Of a DNA stretch of 46,576 nt, positions 32,112 to 40,408 are shown piece after piece. The stretch lies in IMG/VR virus record IMGVR_UViG_3300009082_000030, positions 1 to 46,576 of that record; one strand, written 5' to 3'. This stretch comes from a virus. The notes under the pieces are model-generated. The model ran no database searches, had not been told where the DNA came from, and saw nothing but the letters and a program-made list of their open reading frames with translations. Every line of letters starts with the position of its first letter. Position 1 is the stretch's first letter. The translations under genes were made by a program, and so were the position numbers.

Positions 32112-33324
32112 AGTTATTTTGCCATATAGGAAATGTTATTTTAATTTTCGTACCTTTATCTATTTTTATTTCAATATCATCTTGTAATTGTTGGGCTAAA
32201 CTGGTAATTAATTTAAACCCTAAAGTTTTAATATTATTTATGTCCTTAATATCTATTGACTTAGGTAAACCAATACCATCATCTTTTACAGTTAAAACAT
32301 AATTACCATTATTACGATAAAAATCAATAACAATAACTCCCTTTTTCTTATTTATAAAAGCATGTTCAATTGAATTTGAAATAAGTTCATTTAATATTAA
32401 TGTAATTGGTACTGCTTGGTTTATATTTAATATTACATTTTTTTCTATATTCAATATAAAATCTATATTTAATTTTGGAGTTTTTAATGTTTCATATATT
32501 ACATTTATTAAACTTTTTAAGTGGTCTTCGACATTTATAGAATCTAATTTTTCTGATTTATATATTTTTTCATGTATAAGACTCATAGACTTAATTCTAT
32601 TTTGTGTGTCTTTTAATATTGTTTTTACTCTTTTATTTTTTGTGTTATCTAGTTGTAATGAAAATAAGCCAGATATAACAGATAAATTATTTTTAACTCT
32701 ATGATGCACCTCTTTTAATAATAATTCTTTTTCTTTATTTGATTGTTCCAATATATCTTTAATTTTTTTCCTTTTGGTTATATCTGCATAAACTATAATT
32801 ATTTCATTTGTTAATAATTTAGATATATAAATCTCTACCCATTTATTATATTGATTATCTATATAATTAAAATTTAATATAGAGTTAGGTGTATTACAAC
32901 AATAAGTGTTATTTATAGCTAAAGATATTTCTTTTTTAAACCCTGGAAAAACATCTTCAAATTCTTTATTTAATATTTCATTTTCTTTTATCTTCCATAA
33001 TGTCTCAGACATGTTATTAAATCCTACAATAATATTCTTATTGTCTTTTTTTTGTAAAACCATTATAGCAACATTTACATCCTTAAATAAATTATAATAT
33101 ACTTTTTTACTTGTTTTAACATATTGTATTAATAAATAAAAAATATAACTAAAAATAGCTATAAATAAAATACTAATTATTCTTTCTATATTTTCATGTA
33201 ATTCAATATTATTAACAAAAAAATGTTTATCAAAATAAATATCTAAAAAATAAAATACTATAGAAAAAAAAGATACATATAAAGAAAATATGTATTTATA
33301 AAATCTTTGATAAAATGATGACAT
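32104..33324 (-). CDS. Membrane histidine kinase (HisKA_2 type) with PAS domain
   Basis: 406 residues. Two membrane segments (about 11-30 and 47-66) flank a short extracytoplasmic loop. A PAS domain (about 82-185) is next, then LLLKEVHHRVKNNLSVISGL with the phosphorylated His near 207, and an HATPase_c domain: LILNELISNSIEHAF (N box), VKDDGIGLP (G1) and LGFKLITSLAQQ (G2). HisKA_2 kinases are typical of bacterial signal transduction. AGGTGG sits 9 bases before the ATG. Overlaps the HD-GYP regulator, its likely partner. A complete two-component system in a phage is very unusual. Confidence 0.85.
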   Translation of the reverse strand: MSSFYQRFYKYIFSLYVSFFSIVFYFLDIYFDKHFFVNNIELHENIERIISILFIAIFSYIFYLLIQYVKTSKKVYYNLFKDVNVAIMVLQKKDNKNIIVGFNNMSETLWKIKENEILNKEFEDVFPGFKKEISLAINNTYCCNTPNSILNFNYIDNQYNKWVEIYISKLLTNEIIIVYADITKRKKIKDILEQSNKEKELLLKEVHHRVKNNLSVISGLFSLQLDNTKNKRVKTILKDTQNRIKSMSLIHEKIYKSEKLDSINVEDHLKSLINVIYETLKTPKLNIDFILNIEKNVILNINQAVPITLILNELISNSIEHAFINKKKGVIVIDFYRNNGNYVLTVKDDGIGLPKSIDIKDINNIKTLGFKLITSLAQQLQDDIEIKIDKGTKIKITFPIWQNNYE

Positions 33325-33493
33325 GTCTTAACCACCTAACCTTATGTGCTACAGTTTTATTTTATTTTTTTAGTTATTAAAACGTCTATTTTATTTTAGC
33401 TTTTTAAGAAAAAAATATGATTATTTATAGATATACTATGTCGATATTAAATATAATTTAATATTATTTCAAGAGTTTAGGGAGTAGTTTTAG
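33325..33493. promoter_or_regulatory. Divergent intergenic region between kinase and nuclease genes
   Basis: 169 bases, the longest gap in the window, separating the minus-strand signalling pair from the + strand gp47/46 pair. It holds AGGTGG for the kinase and GGAG for the nuclease. Promoters for both directions must lie here; candidate TATAAT-like boxes cannot be ranked by eye. I see no further structure. Confidence 0.4.
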
Positions 33494-34573
33494 ATGATAG
33501 ATTTGTCAATTATTAATGGATTATATAATAAGAATTTTAAGATTGCATTTATAAGCGATACACACTTAAATATATGGAGAAAAAACAATAGATTTTTTAA
33601 GCATATAGATAGTATGTTTGAAAATTTTTATAAATTATGTGAAGGACAAAATATAGATATTATTGTACACTTAGGTGATTTGTTTGATAGTAAGCATGTT
33701 GTAGCTACCGAAGGTCTTATAAGGGTTGATAGAATTATTGAAAAGTTTGCAGCTCGTTGGCCGATGATTTTAATTCCAGGTAACCACGATATGGTAATGA
33801 ACGATGACACTGAAATAAATTTAGTTAGCAATTATAAAACCTATAACAATGTATTTGTTGCAGACAAATATTCTTGTATAAACTTAGGAGATAATATATT
33901 ACATTGCTTACCATATATAAAAAATAATTTAATAAATGAAATCAATAATATTAAAATTGATAATAAAAAAAATAATATACTATTAAGTCACTTGGGTGTT
34001 ATTGGATTTAAGGTTCATGAAAATGCAAGTGAATATATAAATAATTCGATTGGACAAATTAAAAAAGGATACTTAAAAAAGTTTAATAAAGTTTTCCTTG
34101 GCCATTATCATGGTTATCAAGATAACAACCATATCGTTTATGTTAGTGCCCCATTACAATCAAGACATGGTGACCAAAAAGATAAACATGGTTTTGTTAT
34201 ATATAATACTTATGATGATAAATTTTCTTTTTATGAAAATGTCGCCACACCAAATTTTATAGAAACAACTCTTACAAAAGAGAATATATCAAAATTATTA
34301 AAATTAAAAAATCATTATATTAAAATAGAGATAACAAAAAAGGTATCAAAAGATTTACTGATACAATTAAAAGCAAAATTATTAAGAAATAATTATGACA
34401 TAAAATGGAAATATTCATTTCAAGAGTCTGAATCATTAGCAACAATAGATGGATGGAGTGATATAGTTTATGAGTCACCAGAAACTATTATAAAAAAATA
34501 TATAGATTATTTAGAAAAGAATGAAAAGTTACCATTCTCAAAAAAAGAAATACTAAAAGAAATATTTGATTAA
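33494..34573 (+). CDS. 47: SbcD/Mre11-like (T4 gp47-like) nuclease subunit
   Basis: 359 residues. Metallophosphoesterase motifs in order: IAFISDTHLN, HLGDLFDSK, LIPGNHDM, ILLSHLGV, FLGHYHGYQ. With gp46 it forms an ATP-dependent exo/endonuclease that resects DNA ends for recombination and for host DNA breakdown. Its stop is 9 bases before the gp46 start. GGAG lies upstream. Untagged. Confidence 0.9.
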   Translation: MIDLSIINGLYNKNFKIAFISDTHLNIWRKNNRFFKHIDSMFENFYKLCEGQNIDIIVHLGDLFDSKHVVATEGLIRVDRIIEKFAARWPMILIPGNHDMVMNDDTEINLVSNYKTYNNVFVADKYSCINLGDNILHCLPYIKNNLINEINNIKIDNKKNNILLSHLGVIGFKVHENASEYINNSIGQIKKGYLKKFNKVFLGHYHGYQDNNHIVYVSAPLQSRHGDQKDKHGFVIYNTYDDKFSFYENVATPNFIETTLTKENISKLLKLKNHYIKIEITKKVSKDLLIQLKAKLLRNNYDIKWKYSFQESESLATIDGWSDIVYESPETIIKKYIDYLEKNEKLPFSKKEILKEIFD

Positions 34574-34582
34574 GGAAGTAAT

Positions 34583-36514
34583 ATGCTGACATTTCATAAA
34601 ATAGAAATAGAAAATTTTTTATCATTCAAAGATAAACAAATCTTTGATTTCCACAAAAACGGAGTATATAGCATTGATGGAATAAATTTAGATAATATGG
34701 TTGATGGCAACGATAACGATGTTACTAAGTATTCTATTGGTAGTGGTAAAAGTTCATTTACTATGGCCATTGGTTATGCTTTATGGGGGATAGTACAAAA
34801 AGAAGCAATAAGAAATATTAAAAAAGATAGAATTATAAATAAAGAAACAGGAAAAAATTTAAGAGTATCGTTAGATTTTAGTATCAATGGTAATACATAT
34901 AAAATAGAACGATATAGAAAACATAAAGAACATAAAAATTCATTATTTATTTGGGAAAAAATAAATAATGGTTGGAACAATTTATCTAAATTAGATTTAG
35001 ATGTAACACAAGATTTAATAAATTCTATAGTGATATTAAACCCAACAACATTTCACAAATCTATATTACTCACACGAGAAGACTCTCAACAGTTTTTAGA
35101 CTTTGGACCACCAGACCGTGGTAGAGTATTTGAAAATATAATACAACTAAGTAAACTAAAAGATTGGGGAGAAAAAATTAAAAAGAAAACAAAAGATACT
35201 GAAGAAGAATATTCTTTTGTTACATCAACATTAAATGGTTTTATTATAGCCAATAAAAACTATAAAGAACATATCGATGAAGAACTGTCCGAAATAAGCG
35301 CAAAAGAACAAAAGATTTTTAAGGAGTTAAAAGTGTTGCAAAAGAAAATGATAGCAATAACATCTTCTAATATAACTCCAGAAAAAATTATAGCAACGGC
35401 AGAAAAAATCTATAATACAATATTATCATTAAATATATATAATGAAAAAATAAATAACACTAATAAACAATTAAAACATGTATTAGATAATCTATTAAAT
35501 ACAAAAGATAGTATTAAAAGAGTGTCTGGATTATTAAATAATCTTAATAATAACTTGAGCACTTTACAACCTATAAAATGTTTTAATTGCGGGGAAATAC
35601 AAAACAAAAAAGAATACGAAGACAATAAAAAAACTTTAGTTAAAGATATAGATTCTTATAAAAAAGTATTAGATAAACTTAATAATGAAAAAGAAACTAT
35701 ACAACAAACAGAATTACAATTAAAAAAAGAATTAAAAGAAGAAACAGACCAATGGAATTTGTATAAAAAAGAACTAAATGAATTAGAGTTACCAGCGGAC
35801 CTAAAAAATATTGTAATAAATAATGCAAACAATAATAAACCAAATACAACAACAAATGAAATAAGAGAAATAAATCATAAAATAACATTAAAAAAACAAG
35901 AACTAGAAAATCTTAAAAAGAATAATATATTAAAATTCAAAAACAAAATTAAACAGAACGAAAAAGAGTTAGTCTTATATAGAAAGAAAAAAGAAAAGAT
36001 AGAAATCCGATTAAAAATATTAGACTTTTGGAAACAAACATTAGATATGGGAAATGAAAATTCTATGAAGCAACATATTATTGGAAGAGTAATTCCTATA
36101 TTTAATAATTTATTACAACAGAATTTGGATTATGTTTATAACGGAAATATGTCTTTAATGTTTGATTCAAATTTTAGAGAAACTATGGTTTATAATGGAG
36201 AAGATTATAATTATGATGAATTAAGTACAGGAGAAAAGGTAAAAATAAATTTGGCTATTAATTTTTCTATATTTGATATGACTAGAATAAATCTTTCTGG
36301 TTCTAATGTAATATTTCTTGATGAAGTATTTACAAATGTTGACCATTATACTATTGATGCCTTTATAAAACTAATTAAAAAGAAATATGCAAAGGATAGT
36401 GCGGTATATGTAATAAGCCATCAAGAGTCTGTCAAAGAATTATTAAAGCCGTTAAAAATTATAGAAATAGTTAAAGAAAATAATACAAGTAAAATTATAA
36501 CAAAAGAAGGGTAA
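34583..36514 (+). CDS. 46: SbcC/Rad50-like (T4 gp46-like) ATPase subunit
   Basis: 643 residues. Walker A SIGSGKSSFT (K56), Q-loop TREDSQQFLD, two coiled-coil arms around a zinc hook CFNCG (Cys333 and Cys336), signature YDELSTGEKVKI and Walker B VIFLDEVF with a D-loop near residue 585. The hook allows dimerisation of the arms. Works with the upstream gp47-like nuclease on DNA ends. Length is near that of T4 gp46. Confidence 0.9.
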   Translation: MLTFHKIEIENFLSFKDKQIFDFHKNGVYSIDGINLDNMVDGNDNDVTKYSIGSGKSSFTMAIGYALWGIVQKEAIRNIKKDRIINKETGKNLRVSLDFSINGNTYKIERYRKHKEHKNSLFIWEKINNGWNNLSKLDLDVTQDLINSIVILNPTTFHKSILLTREDSQQFLDFGPPDRGRVFENIIQLSKLKDWGEKIKKKTKDTEEEYSFVTSTLNGFIIANKNYKEHIDEELSEISAKEQKIFKELKVLQKKMIAITSSNITPEKIIATAEKIYNTILSLNIYNEKINNTNKQLKHVLDNLLNTKDSIKRVSGLLNNLNNNLSTLQPIKCFNCGEIQNKKEYEDNKKTLVKDIDSYKKVLDKLNNEKETIQQTELQLKKELKEETDQWNLYKKELNELELPADLKNIVINNANNNKPNTTTNEIREINHKITLKKQELENLKKNNILKFKNKIKQNEKELVLYRKKKEKIEIRLKILDFWKQTLDMGNENSMKQHIIGRVIPIFNNLLQQNLDYVYNGNMSLMFDSNFRETMVYNGEDYNYDELSTGEKVKINLAINFSIFDMTRINLSGSNVIFLDEVFTNVDHYTIDAFIKLIKKKYAKDSAVYVISHQESVKELLKPLKIIEIVKENNTSKIITKEG

Positions 36515-36518
36515 ATTT

Positions 36519-36650
36519 ATGTGGAAAAAATGTAAATTATGTAATAAAGAACATAAAAATACACATCTAGATTATTGCGATAAATGTTTTACAGAACTAC
36601 AAAAACAAGAACAAAAACAAAATGCAAAGAATAAGAAAATCAAAAAATAA
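36519..36650 (+). CDS. Zinc-finger microprotein
   Basis: 43 residues: MWKKCKLCNKEHKNTH, then YCDKCFTEL and a Lys/Gln tail. Two CxxC pairs (residues about 5/8 and 21/24) form a probable single zinc ribbon; it probably binds nucleic acid or protein. It begins 4 bases after gp46 and overlaps the next gene by 29 bases. Too small for many gene finders. Confidence 0.5.
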   Translation: MWKKCKLCNKEHKNTHLDYCDKCFTELQKQEQKQNAKNKKIKK

Positions 36651-37062
36651 TATTCAATCATTGTTCTTAGGTATTTTTAGCGGGTTAATTGTTTTAAGTA
36701 TTATATTAATAAGTATATTTTATAGAACAAATAAAACTAAAAATGTTGAATTAAATGGTTATACTATTACGGCTTATTGCCCCGGATATTGTTGTAATAA
36801 ATCTTGGGCCGGGCATGTTGTTGATGGTTCTACAATGGATTATTATATTAACAAAGGAGAAAATATTATTGCAGCAGATATATTCTTATTGCCATTAGGA
36901 ACAACAATAATATGGAATAACACAGAATATGTTGTTAGAGATATAGGTTCTAATATCAAAGGAAAACGATTAGATATATTATTAAAAACCCATAAAGATA
37001 CAATAGATTTTGGAATTAAATCAAATCAATCAATTATTATAAAAGATAAAGAGAATAATTAG
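36622..37062 (+). CDS. Membrane-anchored 3D-domain (RlpA/MltA-type) protein
   Basis: 146 residues. An N-terminal membrane segment (about 15-36, GIFSGLIVLSIILISIFY) is followed by a 3D domain: YTITAYCPGYCCNKSWAG, ENIIAADIFLLPLGT, VRDIGSNIKGKRLDILLKTH, with the three conserved Asp residues. Such double-psi barrels are lytic-transglycosylase-type enzymes that act on peptidoglycan. Likely in the cell envelope, for lysis or genome entry. Ends at its own terminator. Untagged. Confidence 0.75.
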   Translation: MQRIRKSKNNIQSLFLGIFSGLIVLSIILISIFYRTNKTKNVELNGYTITAYCPGYCCNKSWAGHVVDGSTMDYYINKGENIIAADIFLLPLGTTIIWNNTEYVVRDIGSNIKGKRLDILLKTHKDTIDFGIKSNQSIIIKDKENN

Positions 37063-37075
37063 TTCTCTTTTTTTA
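37048..37075 (+). terminator. Rho-independent terminator after the 3D-domain gene
   Basis: AAAGAGAA, a 7-base loop, then TTCTCTTT running into T-rich TTTTAT. The left arm lies in the end of the CDS. Confidence 0.6.
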
Positions 37076-37118
37076 TTTATACGTAAAATAATATTATATT
37101 TAATTTATGGAATAATTA

Positions 37119-38051
37119 ATGAAAAAATATTTACAACATATTATTTATAATGAATGGATTGATGATATATATCCAAATAATGATTTGTATAAAAATTTAT
37201 ATATGTTATATGAGTGGGAATATAAGTATCATAAAGTATCCAGGTCGGAACAGTTTCCACCAAGAATAGAAAGAATAAAACAATCAATAAAAACAAAAAT
37301 GACTCCAGTAATTAAAACTATTACTAAACAATTATCAATTGTTTTTAAGGAATGGTTAAATGAACATAATATAAATTCCGCTGAAGAGTGGGCTAAAAAC
37401 AGATATAAATATAAAGGTAATATTATAGATTTATTAGAAGTAATATTTAATGATAGCGCACGATATGCAGACCGCCATAAACTAGTGAAACAAATAATTA
37501 TTGAATTATATGATGATATTTTTTATGATGAAATACAAGATTCAATACGTGACCATATAATTGAAACCATGCCAATTAATAGACAACATGTAATTAGAAG
37601 ATTAGATTTGAAAAATCCATTAAATGGAATTCAATTTTTACGTTTAACCAAAATGAATTTACCTACTTTTATTTCTGATGCATTGAATAAAATTGAACGA
37701 ATTGGTGGTGCAGAAATTTCACATATAGTTAATATTTTAGTAAATATTGGAAAAACAATGTTTAAGAATTGGCTTAAAACTTGGAATAAAAATAAAAAAT
37801 TAGAATATGTAATAAATGATATTTCTAAAGCATATGATATGTTATTAAACTTAGATTTAAATGATTTTTCTAAAACAATAGCGGATTTAAATATAGTCTT
37901 AAATATATCGCATTCAAATGGATATTTTTTGGAATATATATCGCAAGTACATCCTAATGTTACAAGACGTTCGTTAAGTTTTTTAAGTGATTTGCCACAA
38001 CAAATTTTAGATGAATGGGATAATGAATTAAAAAAAATGGTAGCTATGTAA
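37119..38051 (+). CDS. Tagged all-helical protein, first of the second tagged run
   Basis: 310 residues. The N-terminus MKKYLQHIIYNEW is a tag variant. The whole body is helical with many Trp/Lys/Asp residues (FKEWLNEHNINSAEEWAKNR), no domain recognised. GGAATAATTA precedes the ATG. It opens the + strand tagged run to 41822 and overlaps the next gene by one base. An internal structural or effector role is inferred from the tag alone. Confidence 0.5.
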   Translation: MKKYLQHIIYNEWIDDIYPNNDLYKNLYMLYEWEYKYHKVSRSEQFPPRIERIKQSIKTKMTPVIKTITKQLSIVFKEWLNEHNINSAEEWAKNRYKYKGNIIDLLEVIFNDSARYADRHKLVKQIIIELYDDIFYDEIQDSIRDHIIETMPINRQHVIRRLDLKNPLNGIQFLRLTKMNLPTFISDALNKIERIGGAEISHIVNILVNIGKTMFKNWLKTWNKNKKLEYVINDISKAYDMLLNLDLNDFSKTIADLNIVLNISHSNGYFLEYISQVHPNVTRRSLSFLSDLPQQILDEWDNELKKMVAM

Positions 38052-38356
38052 TGGAACTAAAATATTATATAGAAGATAGCACTATAGATTTTAATAATTG
38101 GAATATTACAGATGTCTCAAAATGGTTTAATGATGCATTAAAAGATAGTTGGGAAATTATAAAAGGCAGCTACGAAGAGGGACAAGTTCATTTGAAAAAA
38201 GACAGCATTAAGGCTGTAGTTTATTTTAGTAGTTCAACAAGTTATTATAAAAATCGATGTGGAGTTTATATTTTAAATGAATTTGATTTTGCGACAAAAC
38301 TTAATAATAAAAAATACAATTATGAATATATTAAAACAATTCTTGAAGAGGAATAA
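38051..38356 (+). CDS. Tagged small protein
   Basis: 101 residues, starting MELKYYIEDST (YIE form of the tag). The body includes WNITDVSKWFNDALKDSWE, then a beta stretch (SIKAVVYFSSSTSYYKNRCG). No domain recognised. Stop and next start are adjacent. Confidence 0.5.
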   Translation: MELKYYIEDSTIDFNNWNITDVSKWFNDALKDSWEIIKGSYEEGQVHLKKDSIKAVVYFSSSTSYYKNRCGVYILNEFDFATKLNNKKYNYEYIKTILEEE

Positions 38357-38896
38357 ATGTTTAAATTATATATAGAAGCCTTATTAAAAAATACACAAAT
38401 AAAACCATATGCGACAGCCAATACGTCAGTATATGTAACAATATATAAAAATCCTACTTCAGAAGAATTATTATCTTGTGATGAAGATACCCGCGGACTA
38501 ATTGATAGCGATGGCAATTTATATGTTATAAGTAATGATGAAGCAATTCATATTGATATATTGCAAGGAATTGCAGATGAAATAAATGCATTTGATGATT
38601 TAGATAAAGATGAAATGATAAAAAAAATAGAAGAAATAACACCCGAAGAAATTGGGTTCTTAACTGTTCAAAGAATAAGAGATACCAAAGCGTTTATGGC
38701 CGGGGAAAGTCTTAGTAATCTTGATGATATAGCGATAGAAAATGTTAATATACCTAATTATTATAAAAAATGTAAAATAAAAAATCCAAAATTTTTATTT
38801 TTTGTATGTTCTATTGATGAATTATCAAGATTTAGAAATGTAGCAGATACAGATATTGTAATAAGTAAATTAATGGATGAGTACGAATATGTTTAA
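38357..38896 (+). CDS. Tagged protein, paralogue of the next gene
   Basis: 179 residues, MFKLYIEALLKN. It contains DTRGLIDSDGNLYVISNDEA then IHIDILQGIADE, nearly the same block as the gene at 38889 (RGVLTDSNLYVI, VHDAILETLA). The middle is acidic (DDLDKDEMIKKIEEITPEEI), with LFFVCSIDELS near the end. Function unknown, but duplication of the block suggests a domain specific to this phage. Confidence 0.5.
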   Translation: MFKLYIEALLKNTQIKPYATANTSVYVTIYKNPTSEELLSCDEDTRGLIDSDGNLYVISNDEAIHIDILQGIADEINAFDDLDKDEMIKKIEEITPEEIGFLTVQRIRDTKAFMAGESLSNLDDIAIENVNIPNYYKKCKIKNPKFLFFVCSIDELSRFRNVADTDIVISKLMDEYEYV

Positions 38897-39560
38897 ATCA
38901 TATATTGAATGGCTAACAAAAACAGAAAGAATTGAAGCCTTTAGAGGTGGTCAAACTAATTTAGATCCAAAATATAATATGGCTAATGATGATATATATT
39001 ATAAAGGATATAATGCATTAAGAGGTAATGAATATGAAACTAACCCTTCAGATTTTTTACCATCAAAAGATTATAGAGGTGTTTTGACGGATAGTAATTT
39101 ATATGTTATAGACGCAGGTACTAATGTTCATGACGCTATATTAGAAACATTGGCTGCACATAAAAAGTTGTTTATTGAAATGTCAGAACTTAAAGCAGAT
39201 TTTGCTTTAAATTTTCAAGACTCTTCTTGGCATCGGCCTGGTCGTAGTTGGGATAGTTTGGATTATTTTCTTTGCATTCAGTCTTCACCAAGAATGGTAC
39301 AAAAAATAAAAGAATGGATAAAAAACAAAAAACTTATAGAAGCAATAGATTCAAAATATTTATTTTTTGGCAGTGAAAGTTATTTAGAAGGAAAACTAAA
39401 TAGTCCAAAAATAAAAAATTATCAAAATATGTTAAAAAGAATATATCCCAATGGTAATGTAATATTAGTTCCAATAGCAGTTAGAAATGATTATGCTTTT
39501 GGCCATAACAGTTGGGAAATGCAAGATGTAATAAATGAAGTTATAAAGGCAATAAAATAA
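38889..39560 (+). CDS. Tagged protein, paralogue of the previous gene
   Basis: 223 residues from the ATG at 38889 (MFKSYIEWLTKT); a frame from 38877 adds four residues and hides the tag. It shares with its neighbour the RG-x-x-x-(S/D)-x-x-NLYVI...D-I-L block, and adds FRGGQTNLDP, SWHRPGRSWDSLDY and FLCIQSSPRMVQKIKEW. No family recognised. Overlaps its neighbour by 8 bases. Confidence 0.5.
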   Translation: MFKSYIEWLTKTERIEAFRGGQTNLDPKYNMANDDIYYKGYNALRGNEYETNPSDFLPSKDYRGVLTDSNLYVIDAGTNVHDAILETLAAHKKLFIEMSELKADFALNFQDSSWHRPGRSWDSLDYFLCIQSSPRMVQKIKEWIKNKKLIEAIDSKYLFFGSESYLEGKLNSPKIKNYQNMLKRIYPNGNVILVPIAVRNDYAFGHNSWEMQDVINEVIKAIK

Positions 39561-40408
39561 TGAGTAACCAAATATATATAGAGTCAGTTCTTGATTCTGT
39601 AAAAGAAACTTTAGTACCAGAGTTATTTGATAATAACAACAGATTTATACCTAAAGCAAAAGATTTTATTTTAGATATAATAAATCGGTGGAAAGAAAAA
39701 GTTTATCCAAGAATGAAAATTGAAGAAGTAATAGTGCTTGGTAGTTCTGTTACATATCAATATAATGATACAGCCGATGTAGATATAAATCTAAAAATAA
39801 GTAATATTCCTAATAGTTTATATAAAGAACTTAGAAAAATATTGCCTAATGGTAATATGTTATTTAATACACAACATCCAATAAATTTCTTTTTGGTACT
39901 AGATGATTATAATTTTGAAAATACTTTTGCTGCATATGATTTATTAAATGATGAATGGATTAAAAAACCACAGAAACAACATGTTAAAATTCCTTATAGT
40001 TATATATTAGAGATAGCTAAATTTTTTATGGCTGGCGTTGATAATAGAATTTCAGAATATGAACATGATAATAATGAACTAAAATATTATAAAGATTTAT
40101 TAAGTTCAAATAAAGATAAAACAGAACAAGATGATATAAAACAAATTATTACTATAAAACATCAAGAAATGATGGCAGACTTAGATGCAATAAAAATAGC
40201 ACATAATGTAATTAAAGCTTTTAGAAAAGAAGCATTTGTAGACTCAGATACAAAAACAAAATATTTAATAAATATAGAAAATGATAATCCAAATTATTCA
40301 ATAAATAATATGGTATATAAAATAATAGAAACCTCTGGCTATTTTGAAAAATTAGAAAAATATGAAAAATTACATAAAGCTTTGAAGGACAAAAATGATG
40401 AGGTTTAA
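39560..40408 (+). CDS. Tagged pol-beta-type nucleotidyltransferase-like protein
   Basis: 282 residues. Tag MSNQIYIESVLD. The motif VIVLGSSVTYQYNDTADVD (residues 57-75) has G-S-S and D-x-D (Asp73, Asp75), the active-site pattern of the pol-beta/MNT nucleotidyltransferase fold, which adds nucleotides to RNA, protein or small molecules. After it come helical regions with a Lys/Glu/Asp-rich end. Substrate unknown; tRNA or host-target modification fits an injected effector. Overlaps the next gene by 14 bases. Confidence 0.6.
   Translation: MSNQIYIESVLDSVKETLVPELFDNNNRFIPKAKDFILDIINRWKEKVYPRMKIEEVIVLGSSVTYQYNDTADVDINLKISNIPNSLYKELRKILPNGNMLFNTQHPINFFLVLDDYNFENTFAAYDLLNDEWIKKPQKQHVKIPYSYILEIAKFFMAGVDNRISEYEHDNNELKYYKDLLSSNKDKTEQDDIKQIITIKHQEMMADLDAIKIAHNVIKAFRKEAFVDSDTKTKYLINIENDNPNYSINNMVYKIIETSGYFEKLEKYEKLHKALKDKNDEV

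Noticed and set aside
25431-33324. A host chromosome segment or prophage junction (SpeD, CCA enzyme, two-component system look bacterial)
   Set aside because: Base composition, packing and orientation are continuous with the phage genes, and the CCA enzyme has the phage tag. No attachment site, integrase or tRNA was seen.
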